From: Branchiostoma floridae
Taxonomy: Eukaryota; Chordata; Leptocardii; Amphioxiformes; Branchiostomatidae
Direction of reading: 5' to 3'
Assembly (NCBI RefSeq): GCF_000003815.2
Contig: NC_049979.1
Span: 5,142,987 to 5,206,986, forward strand
DNA: 64,000 bases
This document shows, one piece after another, positions 12,336 through 25,058 of this stretch. A model generated the notes under the pieces. It was given only the letters and a program-made list of their open reading frames with translations, was not told the DNA's origin and did not search any database. The position numbers and the translations under genes were made by a program. The stretch's first letter is position 1, and every line of letters starts with the position of its first letter.

Positions 12336-15300
12336 ATGCAGGCACAGTCCCCACCGCGCCGCCCGTCCTTCCTCATCGAGGACATTCTGCGAACGGAGCC
12401 GCCGCGCGGACACAGCCTGCCCCTGCCCAAGCCCAGCCTCACCGGCGGTGCTCAGGAGCAGAAGTTCGGGCTGTGTAGCATCCTGGCCCCGACACCACGC
12501 CACCCGTGTTTTCAGACGCAGACGTCAGGTAAGAGACCATGGACACTTAGTGTGACATATATTTAGTGGTCTTGCTACGCTGACGAACTGATCGTAAACG
12601 ACGTCGCAGGGCGTAGATTGCTTTGGCTGGCATCCTGATCATACTATGTCATCCTCAAAGGCAATAATATTACATTGCAGATAGTGTCTATTGGTATTTA
12701 CACACGTTGAAAAAATGTTCTTTGAATCATTTTCTTGAGAAAGTGACTGTTGGTGGCAAAGATGTCTTCTGACAAGTCGTCGAAACATTGATTGGGAAGT
12801 TTAGTGGTTCTCGTACTCAGACTTCGTCAGCTGGGAGTTGCCTTGAATCAGTGAACCCTAGTTCACATATGATGCGACAGTAGTCGAACTGTCTGTTTGT
12901 CGTAAAAAGAAGGTGAATATTGAGGTATTTTGGCATGCGTTGTGGCTCGATCCCGTCGGTCGACTTCAGGAAGACAAAAATGGTGACCGAAGACTAGGGT
13001 TTCCAGAGATCAAGAGATATCGCGGTGTTGTTGATGAAATTAACACCTGATCTTCTGATTACCTTTTGCTAAGTCTTAAACGCCGAAATAATGATGTTTC
13101 ACTGTCATGATATGTTTGCTCATGGACAACTTTGATGAACAGGATTGTGAGGTTCAGGTATAGTCGTAGGTGACGAACATCTGGGTGGAGTGTATCGGGC
13201 AAGAATCACGTCCGCTCAGCGGAGGATAAGCCGAATTCTTGGCGCTAAGCGCGGGGATATACGTGAGGATATTATATCACCACACACTACATCATCAGAC
13301 CAACGAAAGTTTCTTCCCACGGGCACATAAATTCTGTTTTGCAACGGAACTAAGTTCAGAACTTTATTATTTACCAAGTTCTGTCCACTGTCACTCGCAA
13401 TGTCACTTGTTTCATGTCATAACTGAATTCCAACCCACTGCGCCACTGATGGGGTGGTTGATGATACACTGCCCAGCAGAGCGAGCGGTCTGCTCTCTGA
13501 AGATGAGTTGACATGAGGAGGGGGTAAAGAAAGCAAACGTTTACAAGAATCGGGCTTAAAACATTCTGAGAAACACTGAATGTCATGACCCTCAAGACAC
13601 AAGGCCAGTCTTACGTGTGGCCATGGTTTAATAGAGACATCAGTGGCTGTAACGGGCTTTTAATGTCCTAATGCTCGTCTAAGACGAGAAGATACGATCT
13701 GTCGCCTATTGTAAATTCGTTGTCTTACTCAATGCCTTTTAGCGAGACTTAAAACATCTTTTGATATAACATGAATTCACTTTGGTAGTTAGATTACCGG
13801 TAGTCTAGATATAAATAAAAGCTAGTTTAGCGCACATTATTGACTGAGTATAAACTTCACACTTCGGGTTGGAATGTTGCAAAATTGTCTGAAGCTTTCT
13901 ACGGTATATGGTGCAGATAAACTGCTACGACCACGTACGTCCAAGGAAGGATGTTTTTTTGAAAGTCTATGTCCTCCTTCGATGTAGAAATAAGATCAAC
14001 AGCAAAAGTGTGGTCGAAAGTTTCTATAGTCAAACCAAGGCTTGGTCTACAACAGAGGCAGTCAGTGTTTTTTTATGAAGACAGGATTTTAAAACACGAA
14101 TGGACGTCGGATACTACACCAAACAGATTCATTTTGTAGCGAAACGGACCATTGTTTTGAGTATTCACAAGTTTTCACAAACAATTAGGTCCAGGTTAAG
14201 GTCCGGACCTGGACATGATCCTCTGGACCTGTACCTGGACTTGAATTTTCTGTACCGGTACCCACCCTTACTTCAGAATGAGTGGAAAATTCTCTTGGGA
14301 ACATATTTGGCTGAATACGTCCCGAATCTTGGCCAAGGGATAATGGGAGTGTAGTGATATGTCATCGACAACAGTTTGGCACCACCTTTCATGCAATCTT
14401 ACGATTCTTAGTGACTTACGTTCAGGGCTGGGGAACTCGACTATGACACTCTGACCGACAGACCAGTTAGAACACAGAGGTTAGAACCAGGCCTAGGTAT
14501 TTCCTCACCTATCGGCTGAAAAATCATACTCGGAATTGTGGAAAATCTGTGAATCCAAAAGCATACTTGATACCCCAAACCTGCACTTAAATATGTGTGG
14601 CGCAAAAGTGGAACATTACTATCATATATAGGACAACTTCGTTTAGACTATATGTCCTTTGTTTTGGTAGAAAAGACACAACTGTAGTTAGAAAAGACAC
14701 AACTTTCGTAGAAAAAGGGACCTGAAGTGAGCTTGTGGTGTAACTTCCAGCTGACCATTATAGTGTTTGGATGGCCCGATGTATTGACTACTAAGCATTA
14801 CTTGTACGGGTCAGAGAATATTTATTATGGTACGCTTCAATGTCGGTGTGTCTTAAAAAGAGATTACGCATCTTTATTGGTATCAAAGTAAAGGTTTCTA
14901 GTTACTAATCATAATATACTGACCATAATTTTCGACCGTACAGTTTGCTACTTCTGATGGAATTTCTCAATGATTCATTACGACTGACGTACTGACTCAT
15001 TCGTTGACTTCGAAACATGTTTGGACGACACTTTCTTGGGATCCTTCCTAAGTTTGCTCAGTGTGCTACGATGTTTTCCCCATCCGACCAGAATATGTGG
15101 CTTGGTAAAGTGACGTTAGAAGAACAATCACTTGTTGCAGTTTCCCGAATGATGGCATTTAGTGGGATATTAGTCAATTAGCCTCTGTCAATCAATTGAC
15201 GACATGCGAACTTCTGAGACCCTCCCTGTGGTCTGTACCCGAAACATTTTAGTTAAGTGGACAGAACATTGTATACAGTTTAAGTGGAGGAGTTTACAGA

Positions 15301-18300
15301 GAGTAACCAGCCATGTACACCTCCAGTTGCAGATTTCCTGCTCCATTACCACCATCACCACCACCACCAGTCTGCCGCGCCGTTCTCCGTCCCCTTGCCC
15401 GTGCCGGTCTACCTGCGCAGCAAGCAGGACCCCGCTCCGGAGGGCGGCGGGGTCAGAGTCAAGAAGTGCCGCCGGAGCCGCACGGTCTTCACGGAGCTGC
15501 AGCTGCTGGGCCTGGAGAAGAGGTTCGAGAAGCAGAAGTACCTCTCCACGCCGGACAGGGTGGAGCTGGCGGAGTCGCTGGGCCTGAGCCAGCTGCAGGT
15601 CAAAACCTGGTACCAAAACAGGCGGATGAAGTGGAAAAAGATGGTAAGTGTCTGTACCATTGTTCTGTCGCTGCTTTAATGATTGATTGATTGATTGATT
15701 GATTGAAAGCCTTTATTGCACAGTTTTGCCACACTGGGCTAAGTACAGGCGACAACAAGACTTGTTTAAAGTATTCAGTTAACAGATACAAAATAAAACT
15801 ATCGTTGGATAAATTCAACTTCTCCTCGCTTTTCTGTTGTAGTGGAGATAAAAGAACAGATATTTTTCATGATCGATGGTTTAATACGGTTTCAAGTAGT
15901 TGTTGTGTTGCTAGTGCGCCGAAGGGTGGTTATACAGGCTATACAAATCTAGATACAGATCATCCAAGCAGACGTGTTAGCTGGATGAAAAAAAAGAGAA
16001 GAATTTGGCTAAATATGGACAAATAAATTGCCGTAGGATTTCAGCCGGTCTTTTGCAGTTTATCCAGCTATCCGGACAGTTCACTCCAAGGCCAATTGAC
16101 TCATACTAGGCTTTTATTCATAATTTGGCCAAAGTCCCCTATTAACTATTCGGCCAGGTCGGAGTCTGGTAGAGACTAGATACAGATACAGAGTACACAG
16201 TGATCTTTTCTGAGGGAGGAAAATCCCAGCCATGCAGTCAACTTGATTAAAGCAAAGTATTTGACGAAAACGGACTTTCGGTGACGACACACCATCGCCA
16301 GGCTGTAGGAAATGATAATCGTCCACTGCCGGGGCAAATTGGTCTTAATGTTTCTTTCCATTTCGCACTTGGTAGGTCCTTGGTAGATCTACTGTTGACA
16401 CAAGAATAATCTACAAACTGTTCATCAACATAAGTGTGGTGTATCATGATTTTTAGTCTGAAACTTGTCAGCCCAGATCACTCATTTACGCAAACCATAC
16501 TGTTTTTTATGACATCTCATCCTATGTGGTGTTGAGAAGCATGTGTAGACGTCTCAATAGTTAAAACTCGTTCTTCTTGGTCGCTTTAGTTGTGTGGGGG
16601 CATGCGACGGTGACGTGAAATCCATCTGGTGTCAAATAGGTTAATGCAAATTCATGTTGGCACAATATCAAAATAGAAAAGCGTTTACTTAGTAATATGA
16701 GAGCTGTTTACATTTAGCGCCATTGTCATTGGTAAAATATGAAGTAGGTAGGATCGCCAACGAGAAGCAACTTGTACAGATTATATTTTGACGTCCAGAC
16801 TTTAACTTACCATTATGACTATTCTAATACATCTCCGTGGACAACCAAAGCGAGTTGTTTTCCCTACTGTCCGAAGAAGTAATGTCTATCAAGAAACACA
16901 TATGATAAGTACCTGAGAACAAAGGCATTCCTGTTCAATGACTCACCTGTAAAAACAGAAATCAAAGATGCATATCGATCACCCCGTTTTTAAACAATTT
17001 TTGTCAGTTTTAATTTGAATGCTGTGTTGGCCAAACAACACAACTATCAATACTAAAAAGAAAGTTCTGATGTCAGTTTAGTGCTTCCGGCATTACAATA
17101 TCAGCAATAATGTCATATTATATACGTGCATTAGCTTACTCTCCAAGCAGAGGTTAGGCTCCGGCTGTCTTTTGACGTTTTTTTGGCCCTTTTAACGGGC
17201 TTTCTCTTTTGTCATGTTTCTTGAAGTCGGCCAGCCAATACAAGATACAATACAAAGTAGAAAGCCCGATAAAAACAACTAAAATGTTTTATAAACAGCC
17301 GGAGCCTAACTTCTGCTTGGAGAATATATTGGCTGTCATCCTAACCTCCTACACGCCTGAACAGAGTGTCGGCCTATGTTATTATCAACGTTTACGAGCT
17401 ATATATACCCATCGGGCTGACCGACCAAAGAGCAAAGCGCCTAGAAACCAATCCTCGCTTCGCACGTTATGAGGAAACGTGGATACTGACAGATTCACAG
17501 GTAACAAAAAGGACACCTGGACGCTGGAAGCGCAGAGAAAGGGCTTGTGGGTATTACAGTTACTTGGGTTTCTCTTGTTTAAAGCTCCAGCGTGCCAGAA
17601 CACACGAGATTGCGTTACCACACGGATATTGCGCTCGTGGGCTGCGCCTTGACTTTGCGGCTCCCTTTCTTTCCATCTGACATCAAACGGACATACCTCA
17701 GCCAAAGACAATGGGAAAATAAACAGGAATTCGAACCATTTGATTTGAACATGCTTTTCTAGCCCCCTCCGTGACAGAGGTGCAGGTGCAGGAAGAAAAG
17801 CGTCGTGCATTTTTGTCGTGTCTGAACCGTACATCATCGTTTGACCTATAATTGGCCTGAACTGTGGCCAGAACTTACAAGGAAGGGGTGCGCATATTCT
17901 CAAGGAGAGCAAAATGCCCATCAAAAACGGAGACCCAAATACAGCACTAGCCTGAGTACCATCCTCCGTAGTGACCGCTGACTCACTACGGAGGATGGTA
18001 CTCGGGCTAGTACAGCACTGCTCAGTACTAAACAATACTCAAGATACATCTATCTGTATCTGTATCTATATAATATATAGCAGGTATAACCGCCCTTCGG
18101 CGTAACACACCAGCTTCGCAGGCACGCAGCGTGGCAGCAGCTGGTTATATTAAACTGAACGACCTGTCACACCTAGCTTTTGCACATCAATCTGCACGTG
18201 TTCTTTAAAACTATCCAGAGAAGATGCCCCTACTGTACTTGGTGATAACATATTGGACTCATATTCTTCTCTATGATAGTTCCGGGAAAACACGGATTTT

Positions 18301-19497
18301 TGAAAACATCTATCCTAGGTTGGTAACTCTGGTGCTTGAAGGCCTGACTGTTTCTAGTTCTTTTTTAAGCTGGTTAGAAATTCATCAGTCGGTACGTCCA
18401 CTAGTTTATTGGTCATTTTGTACATCATGCAAAGTCTGGACATTTTCCTTCTGTCTTCAAGTGTCATCCATTGCAGTTCTGCTTTCATCTAACTCATCTA
18501 TGAAGTAAATAAACCATGATGTATGCCCGCCCACGCATAAGGTCTTAGACTTAATTTTCCACATTTCTCAAAATTAGGACAGTGATCCTTTTTTGCTAGC
18601 CTAATTAAGCAACAGGCTGAAGGCATCGCCATATAAGGTTGTGAATCAAGCTGACACCGTTAGACGAGAAATTTGTAAGAATCGGAATGTTCCTATAGCT
18701 TAATTTCACTTTGTCCCTTCTCACAACTTGTGTTGATGTTCTTTCCAAGTGTTCATTAAACCACATCGAAAGAACATTGTTTAAAGATTGTTTAAAGAAT
18801 TCACAATTATATTCCCCAGCTTTCCCAGATTTACGGACGAACAGAAAGCAACGTTCCTCTTAAAATCACAAAACCCCAAAATTGTAGAAAAAGTGGGACT
18901 CTTCCTCTGCTTCCAAAAAAGAAGTCAAACCCAACCTATCTAGATATAATCAACACTCGTATTCCAGTAGTCCCTTTGTATGATAATATTTATCACAGTT
19001 CATTTTTTTTTAAATTTATTGTCAATGATACATTATAATACAGAAAAAGCATAGCCTCCCTTACATATCAACCTATGTCTAACAGTCCACATCATATACT
19101 TAACAGTGTTTTACAGTTCATTGTTACATTCATATTCCCTATCTTGTTTGTACCATGTACTTGAAGATTACCCTAAGAAATTAGCCTACGGACACGAATT
19201 TGCAAATAAAACTTTTAAACTATTAACATATTGGATCCTATTATAATATGATTTCAGGTCCTTCAGGGCGGTGGACAGGAGTCCCCCACCAAGCCGAAGG
19301 GTCGGCCGAGGAAAGAGCAGAATGACTACATGAAGGATGGAGAAGAACAGGAAGTCTCTACAACCTCCCCGAGTGCGTCACTTCCGGTTTCCTCCAGCCC
19401 AGCGTCATCGCCATCACCGAGTCCTTCCACTCAGCCCGTGACATCATCAGATCCAAGGGAGCATGCGCAAAAACTCATAGCAAATGACATGGAGTAA
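12336..19497 (+). CDS. Barx: Barx homeobox transcription factor (3 exons, 247 aa)
   Basis: Exons 12336-12528, 15333-15643 and 19258-19497. Phases close (1, then 0), all sites are GT/AG, and the stop is TAA at 19495. Exon 1 encodes an N-terminal FIL/eh1-type motif, PSFLIEDIL (about residues 9-17), matching SFMIEEIL of BARX1. Exon 2 encodes a poly-His stretch and a 60-residue homeodomain (residues 109-168) with [11 protein letters not shown] and the recognition helix [13 protein letters not shown], including Gln50 and Asn51. Exon 3 opens with [17 protein letters not shown], the basic region found after the homeodomain in BARX1 and BARX2, and then a Ser/Pro-rich tail. In vertebrates this family is a nuclear DNA-binding regulator of stomach, craniofacial and muscle development. 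The ATG at 12336 is preferred because of its context (CCACCATGC) and its distance to FIL; an in-frame ATG at 12201 would add 45 residues. An extra small exon in the 2.8 kb first intron is possible but not required. Confidence 0.93.
14160..14268 (+). repeat. Dispersed repeat with CCAGGT/GGACCT units
   Basis: Lies in Barx intron 1. It runs from AAGTTTTCACA through GGTCC-rich units to GAATTTTCTGTACCGGTA and has an inverted relative at about 23880-23995. Family not recognised. Confidence 0.6.
15679..15706 (+). repeat. (ATTG)n microsatellite
   Basis: About seven tetranucleotide units in Barx intron 2, only about 35 bp after the homeobox exon donor. Confidence 0.9.
16095..16180 (+). repeat. Dispersed repeat, TTGGCCAAnGTCCCCTATT family
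   Basis: Second copy of the family described at 10000-10095, here in Barx intron 2. It contains TTTGGCCAAAGTCCCCTATT and then GTCTGGTAGAGAC. Confidence 0.5.
17137..17326. mobile_element. hAT-like MITE, 190 bp, in Barx intron 2
   Basis: The left end TACTCTCCAAGCAGAGGTTA faces a right end ending in TTCTGCTTGGAGAATA. Flanks CATTAGCT and TATTGGCT agree at 6 of 8 bases, which fits an aged 8-bp duplication. Internal arms (AGGCTCCGGCTGT facing ACAGCCGGAGCCT) match the 10688 copy. Non-coding. Confidence 0.75.
17948..18010. mobile_element. 63-bp near-perfect palindrome with 8-bp target duplication
   Basis: The arm TAGCCTGAGTACCATCCTCC pairs with a nearly identical inverted arm ending in GGGCTAG, leaving only a small centre. 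Exact direct repeats of TACAGCAC flank it (17940-17947 and 18011-18018). The duplication length again points to a hAT-type transposase acting in trans. Its ends differ from the TACTCTCC family. Confidence 0.85.
18030..18215 (-). repeat. Dispersed repeat, GGGCGGTTATA...AGATACAGAT family
   Basis: A reverse-oriented copy of sequence also seen at 46356-46515, with shorter pieces at about 15903-15962 and 43362-43418. Shared landmarks are GTGTTA...GGGCGGTTATAACGGCTATA, a GGTGTGACGGGTCGTTCAGT-like block and an AGATACAGAT run. It is probably a SINE-like family, but I see no clear promoter boxes. Confidence 0.55.
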
Positions 19498-20694
19498 TTG
19501 TGTCGTGCCACAAAGTAACTCGGACAATGCCATACACCTCGTCGGACGGAATAGTGCCGACACAGAAAACTGTCGAATCTCCGTCGTTACCTTTTGTGAT
19601 AATGGCCCCTGGTTTCTTGCATTATTTTCCAGACCGTCATTTACGCTACTGTACATATGAACCGATCTGGGAGTACCTGTCCTAATCGGAACACGCGCGT
19701 GGATTCTGACAAACTTGTGGTCGATTTATGGGTTGTTCCGACAAGTGCAATAGGAATGCGGCGTCAGAAACACCCAGTCGCCTTAGCCCACACGAGCACA
19801 CAATGATCGACGAAAGGTAAATTACTAGTAGTATCAAAATAATTCTCTGACGGAGGAGTATCGAACCACAGTCAGTGTCCGGGGACACAATCTCCACAGT
19901 CGGGACAGTAGCCGCACAGAAAACAACTTCTGACTGTAGAAGCAAAGATCATACAGAGTTTGTAACCGATAGCCAAAAGTGAGAAATCTTAGTGCCTATA
20001 TCATCATCTAACGATGGACTGTGTAAATAGATGATTAGGGAGCTGTAGATGTTTTGATAAATGAACATGTAAGAATAGAATATTTTGTCAGCCGAAGTTA
20101 ATTGGTTGCTCTCCAAGTGATCTCCGAGCTTTTGCCTCGTGTAAGTACTAGTATCCTGACGCCACTCATCAGATATTGTGGATATAGGATGTAGAACCTA
20201 GTTCTCTGGGGAACAGTGAGATGCGCTATGTGCCTTAATGTTTTTTTCCATTTTCAAAAGTGTGTTTAAGTTCAAGCGTTTTAATTGAACTAACACTGAA
20301 CCATGTGCTCTTAACGGTCCCGAATCATGAAGTTCTTTTCTTTTTTAAACTAGACCTACCTACGTACCAAATATCATGACAATCCATCCATAGCTTCTTA
20401 TTATAGACTTATATATCAAGTTATCCTGGCCAAAATCATCTGGAAGAACAGACGCAGACACATGCACAGGCAACGCCCAAAACAATACATCCATTTTTCA
20501 TGGGGGACAATTGGGCAGGACTTCCCATCAAACAGCCAGCCACGACGTCCCCTGTACGTTATCTGCCAGGCTCCACAGGTCGCTGGAAAAATAGTAGAAA
20601 TTGGCCAAATAAGACAGAAAACACGCCAGAGGAGTTAGATGTTATAGTTAGAGTTAGAGTTAGAGAAGAATACAGTTTGCGACCAGGCCGGCCA

Positions 20695-20790
20695 ACACTC
20701 CTAGGCCAACGAACTCCTACTAGGTTTTTATTAATAACTTGGCCAATGTCCCCTATTCGGCCAGGAAGGGTTTGGTAGAGACCACCTGTA
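20695..20790 (+). repeat. Dispersed repeat, TTGGCCAAnGTCCCCTATT family
   Basis: Third copy in the window, containing ACTTGGCCAATGTCCCCTAT and GGTTTGGTAGAGAC. Compare 10000-10095 and 16095-16180. Confidence 0.5.
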
Positions 20791-22058
20791 CATGTAGGTT
20801 GCAGGGGGAGAAATACCAGGCAGGAGAAACCATAGTCTCCATCCGGAAGAACCCTTTGTGGGCGCACGAACTTGATATTTCCACGCAGGTGGTAGTCAAC
20901 TGGGGAGGCCTCCTCTCGCCACTGGGCATGCTTTAAGGGGCCACTGATTAGCAATAAAAGGGCGACTCGTCAAGGAAAGCTTAGGAGAGTTTAATCATCG
21001 TACGAGGTGGACTATTACCGTATCGCAGTAAACAGATAAATAGCATTTCTTTGTCTAATCCGTGAAAACAATGTGAACAGAACGTTTAACGACATTCAAT
21101 ATACCACGTATTGTATATGCCCGTGCACATAGCAAGGCCCTATGAAAACACCTTTGTTCTACAATAGAGTAAAATTACACTGAAAATAAAATTAAGGCCG
21201 GTGGTTTTCTTTGCTGGTGGTAACAGGTAGCAGTTGGTGAATGAGAAAGCGACGATGTTACGTGAAGGTGCGGGTGGTAAGTTGTAGCTGGACCTATTAC
21301 TGTCACACCCGGCACAAATGGGGTCTTTGTGGAGGTCAACGCTTCCAGCGGGTACTTGGCGAGTGATATCACTAATGGCTTTTTCAAACATTTCTCGCCG
21401 CTAAGGACAGGTAAAGGCGGCTTTGGGTGGGCACAGGCTAGAATGCACACAAGTAAATACAAACCAATCATACAAGCGTATTCACCCAATCCAAAGTACG
21501 TTACAACTCTTTACAATTCAATAGAATACTAATAAAAGTTGAATATACAGTTTAGATTGAAGGAACGTAGTTTGTTTTGATCTCCACGTTATGCTAAGTA
21601 CTAGTAACCTTACAAAACCATTGAAATAGGTTAGCTGAAGGAGGTCAAATTCCTTGGTCAAGTTGAAACATGTTGATTTTTGAAGGACACAGTTCAATTG
21701 TACTTTATCAACTCTGTCAGACGCTCCCTATGACAGATAAGCAAAAATTGGGAAAAACGGCATCAGGTGTGACTAAATTTAATATCCTATTTTAAACTTT
21801 GTAAAATTCTGTACTTTCTTTCTGAGTGACAATGAGATAAGAGGCAGGAAATGAATGTACACAAAGCTTGTATTCAGTCGCATCTGAAGATGTTTATTGC
21901 ATTTAAAGATGTGGAATGTGCTGCACTAAAAATTGGTCCATTTTCCAATGTGACATTTGCTACTCAATTCCGTCTTGCTGTAACATCAAGGCAAGCCATT
22001 ACTTCATGTAACATCACCACACACCATAGGCAATACATGTACTTTTTTGGCCCCTAGG

Positions 22059-22304
22059 GGTTGTATCTCACTGCACTTAGGACACAGGTGTGGCACTGCG
22101 GGGTTCGAAAGATTACTCAACGAATTTCAGAGATAAAGAACAAATTTTCTTAGGTTTTGTGTACTTTGTTGCCTTCTAAGTCATACTTTTACATATTATC
22201 CAATATCTAAATTATAACAAATTATAACAAAAATAACACAACAGTGCCACAGTGAACAAACCATGCAGTGCCACACTGGTGCTCCAAGTGCAGTGAGATA
22301 CCAC
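22059..22304. repeat. Inverted-repeat element, about 245 bp
   Basis: GGTTGTATCTCACTGCACTT at the left faces AAGTGCAGTGAGATACCACC at the right. The arms continue inward through GTGTGGCACTGC facing GCAGTGCCACAC, about 40 bp in total. This fits a MITE. No clean target duplication could be defined. Confidence 0.65.
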
Positions 22305-23758
22305 CTTAAGAAAGTGCCCCTAGAAAGTACACTTTGCCCCACCCACTAATCTTCACATTATTTTGGTGGAAAGCAGCAACTGCATCGTTTCAATACCCCT
22401 GGTGCAACACAGAGCAGTGAATGGGTGGGTATCGTAAGCACTGTGGCAAAACTGCCACCTGATACAACAATACAGTATATCTTTCCTATAATCATTAATA
22501 TAAACTTTGGCAGAATTCATATACGTGTACACAGCACATCAGGAAAAATATTGGAATCCTTACCAAATATTGTAATATAGGTATGGTTAGGAGCCACAAC
22601 TCCCAACATATCAAATTTCATCTTTAGCATATCATAATTCATATAGACTAAGTACAGTTATAAATCATACTACTCCATTAAATATAGCTAAAATTGCCTA
22701 CAAGAACATGCACATTGAGTGTGCAAGCTGTGCAACAAACTGACGTAGTTACATTGTATCTTTTGCTCATTCAGTGTGGAAGTCTCTAGTTGGACTTCTT
22801 TATCTGAGTTGTGAAGGACTACACCTCCTCCATTGTTGATTTGGTTTCAGTAGCATCTTCATAAGAATATATACCGGTATGTGATACCATTAGCATTTAG
22901 AATCCTTGTCATTGTACTCTCCACTTAATCTTACTCTACTGGCATTAGTTACCATTACTATAGAACCATTGAAAGAATTCACAGTTAAGACTACTAACTA
23001 TTGGTAATAAATAGATATAGCTAAGCAATAAAGTATTTGGATAGTATTCATACCACATAGCAAATATATACATTTAAAGACCACTATTTCATAATTATAA
23101 AACAGCAATTCATCAATACAATCTGGAGTAGAGGAATTATAAACAACATTGACAGCTTTTTTCACAGAACATTACTTAATTGCAACAGACATACATGTAC
23201 AAAAGTTTATCACTCTGATGTCCTTATATCTTCGGTATCATTTGGAATCAATGGGCATAATTGTTCTTATCATCTAATGTGAGAATAGAAGGAAAAAGAT
23301 GGTGTGACAGGGGACATAAACTTCATGGTGGGTATTCATATCAAAAAGTTTGATATGCAATTTTGACACGTTGGAATGAATGGGTTCAACTAAAAATGAA
23401 GAAGGAGCTTATTTTGCGACAAACAAAGTTGCAATGACGTTGTGGTGACATTTTGATAAACCCTCTGCCCTTTTCACTGTTTCCTTTCTAGAGTCTTTTA
23501 GGTCAGCATGACTGAATTTAAAGCACATGTGACCATATACCGACAAACTGTAGCAGTTAGAGAGACAACAACAACAACACAATTTCATCACCAGAATTTT
23601 CACATCACATGGTTTTGGTTCAGCTGACCTTGCCTTACCTATAAACACACATAATTGAATAGTCCAAGAATCTTTAGAGGATTGAAATGAATGCATCTGT
23701 CAGGAAAAGCTCACTGTAATAAATGGCATATTTGTTAACGATTACCAATAAGTATGTG

Positions 23759-24117
23759 CCAACTTTGACTCTGAATATGCAAAGTTGGCTAACATGATGT
23801 GCCATTTTGCCAACAAGCCATAAAGATCATGAATGTTGAGCAATTTACAATGATAAAATGGAAGCCTATAGACTAGGGGTGTTTACCAGTACAGAAAATT
23901 CAGGTCCAGGTCCAGGTCCAGGTCCAGAGGATCAGTTCCAGGTCTGGACCTGAACCTGGATATAACTATCTGTGAAAACTTTTGAATGGCCGGGGATGGG
24001 CCAACTTTGACTCTGAATTTGTGTGCAAAGTTGGCTAAGGTGGTATGCCATATTGCGAAGAAGCCATAAAGATCATGTTGAAAAATTTACAACCCTAGAA
24101 TGGAAGCCTAAAGACAA
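23759..24117 (+). repeat. Direct duplication flanking a GGTCC-rich repeat
   Basis: Two similar copies of about 118 bp (23759-23876 and 24001-24117) both begin CCAACTTTGACTCTGAAT and both contain AAGCCATAAAGATCATG. Between them sits the CCAGGT-unit repeat (about 23880-23995), which is the inverted relative of the one in Barx intron 1. Confidence 0.7.
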
Positions 24118-25058
24118 AACACACAGAGTCCCTGGCACCTGGGCCCAAACAGGAAATTTCAGGGGTGTAGCCAGCCAGCACCCGTCCTTCTGTCCTTTGA
24201 TGGAATTTTGTAGGTGGGTACGGAAAAAAAATTTGCCCATTCCGTCCTCTGTGACGGACAGAAATCGATGTACATGTAACGTTACATATAATAAAACTGT
24301 CTCCCTTTTGTAATTTTTCAACCAAACATATGCCATTGAACAGCTTAGTCTACCAGCAAAATTCACTCCTCAAAATGCAGGAAATAGCGTTTCAGGGGGT
24401 CTAAATTGCAAAATTTTCTAGGGTAGCATGCCCTCTTACCCCCTAGGAATGATAGGATTCAAAATCAAGGGGACGGCTGGCTACAACCCTGAAAGGAATA
24501 CATAGTTTCTTGTGAAATAAATTTTGCCGAGTTAATGCCAACATTTTGATTCTGTGCTGCTTGAAGCCTGGTGGCATGCATAGTAACCTTTGTGCATAGC
24601 GAGTAGTACTAGAAAATCCCTGCAGCACCAGTGGGCCTGTACAATAGGTGGGAGAAGGTAGCAGGCAGGAATGGTACGATAAACATAACATTAACACATT
24701 CACAGATGGCAGAAGCTACTTGGTGACCCTTTCTTTTACTTAGGAGCTGCATGCTGTTGAGGGCTTGCAGCATCAATGAGCTACCAGTAGGAACATGCTC
24801 ATACAGAAATGTTGCACTTTTGCTATGAAGAATTTTTAACTTTGGTCACAGAGTGCATTGTGTATAATACCAGACTTGTTTTTTCCACATGTTCTCACTG
24901 GAACACACGGAAAATTATTGTCTTAAAAGATGATAAAAGATGATAAAACATGTATGTATATCTCATCTAAATTTTTCTCTTCTAATCATAAACTACTGAT
25001 CCTGTGGGTCTCGGGATAAGAATTGCTTATACTGGGCCAGAAATGATAAGAGTCATCA

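Larger units (their letters stand above)
19498..25058. other. Spacer between Barx and GXYLT, likely including 3' UTRs
   Basis: The two genes converge here. No protein-coding exon is recognisable. The right part (about 21890-25058) is AT-rich and could be a long 3' UTR of the minus-strand GXYLT gene, since TTTATT at 21892-21897 would be an AATAAA signal on that strand. The left part holds the Barx 3' UTR, a dispersed repeat copy and possible poly(A) signals such as AATAAA at 20953. Repeats within it are listed separately. Confidence 0.5.

Noticed and set aside
15204-15690. Long overlapping open frames on both strands over the Barx homeobox exon
   Set aside because: They are shadows of the GC-rich homeobox exon. 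Only the frame encoding the homeodomain has family similarity and in-phase splice sites.
17385-18035. 216-residue minus-strand frame in Barx intron 2
   Set aside because: No recognised domain, partly overlaps the 63-bp palindrome and a dispersed repeat, and shows no splice or family evidence of coding.
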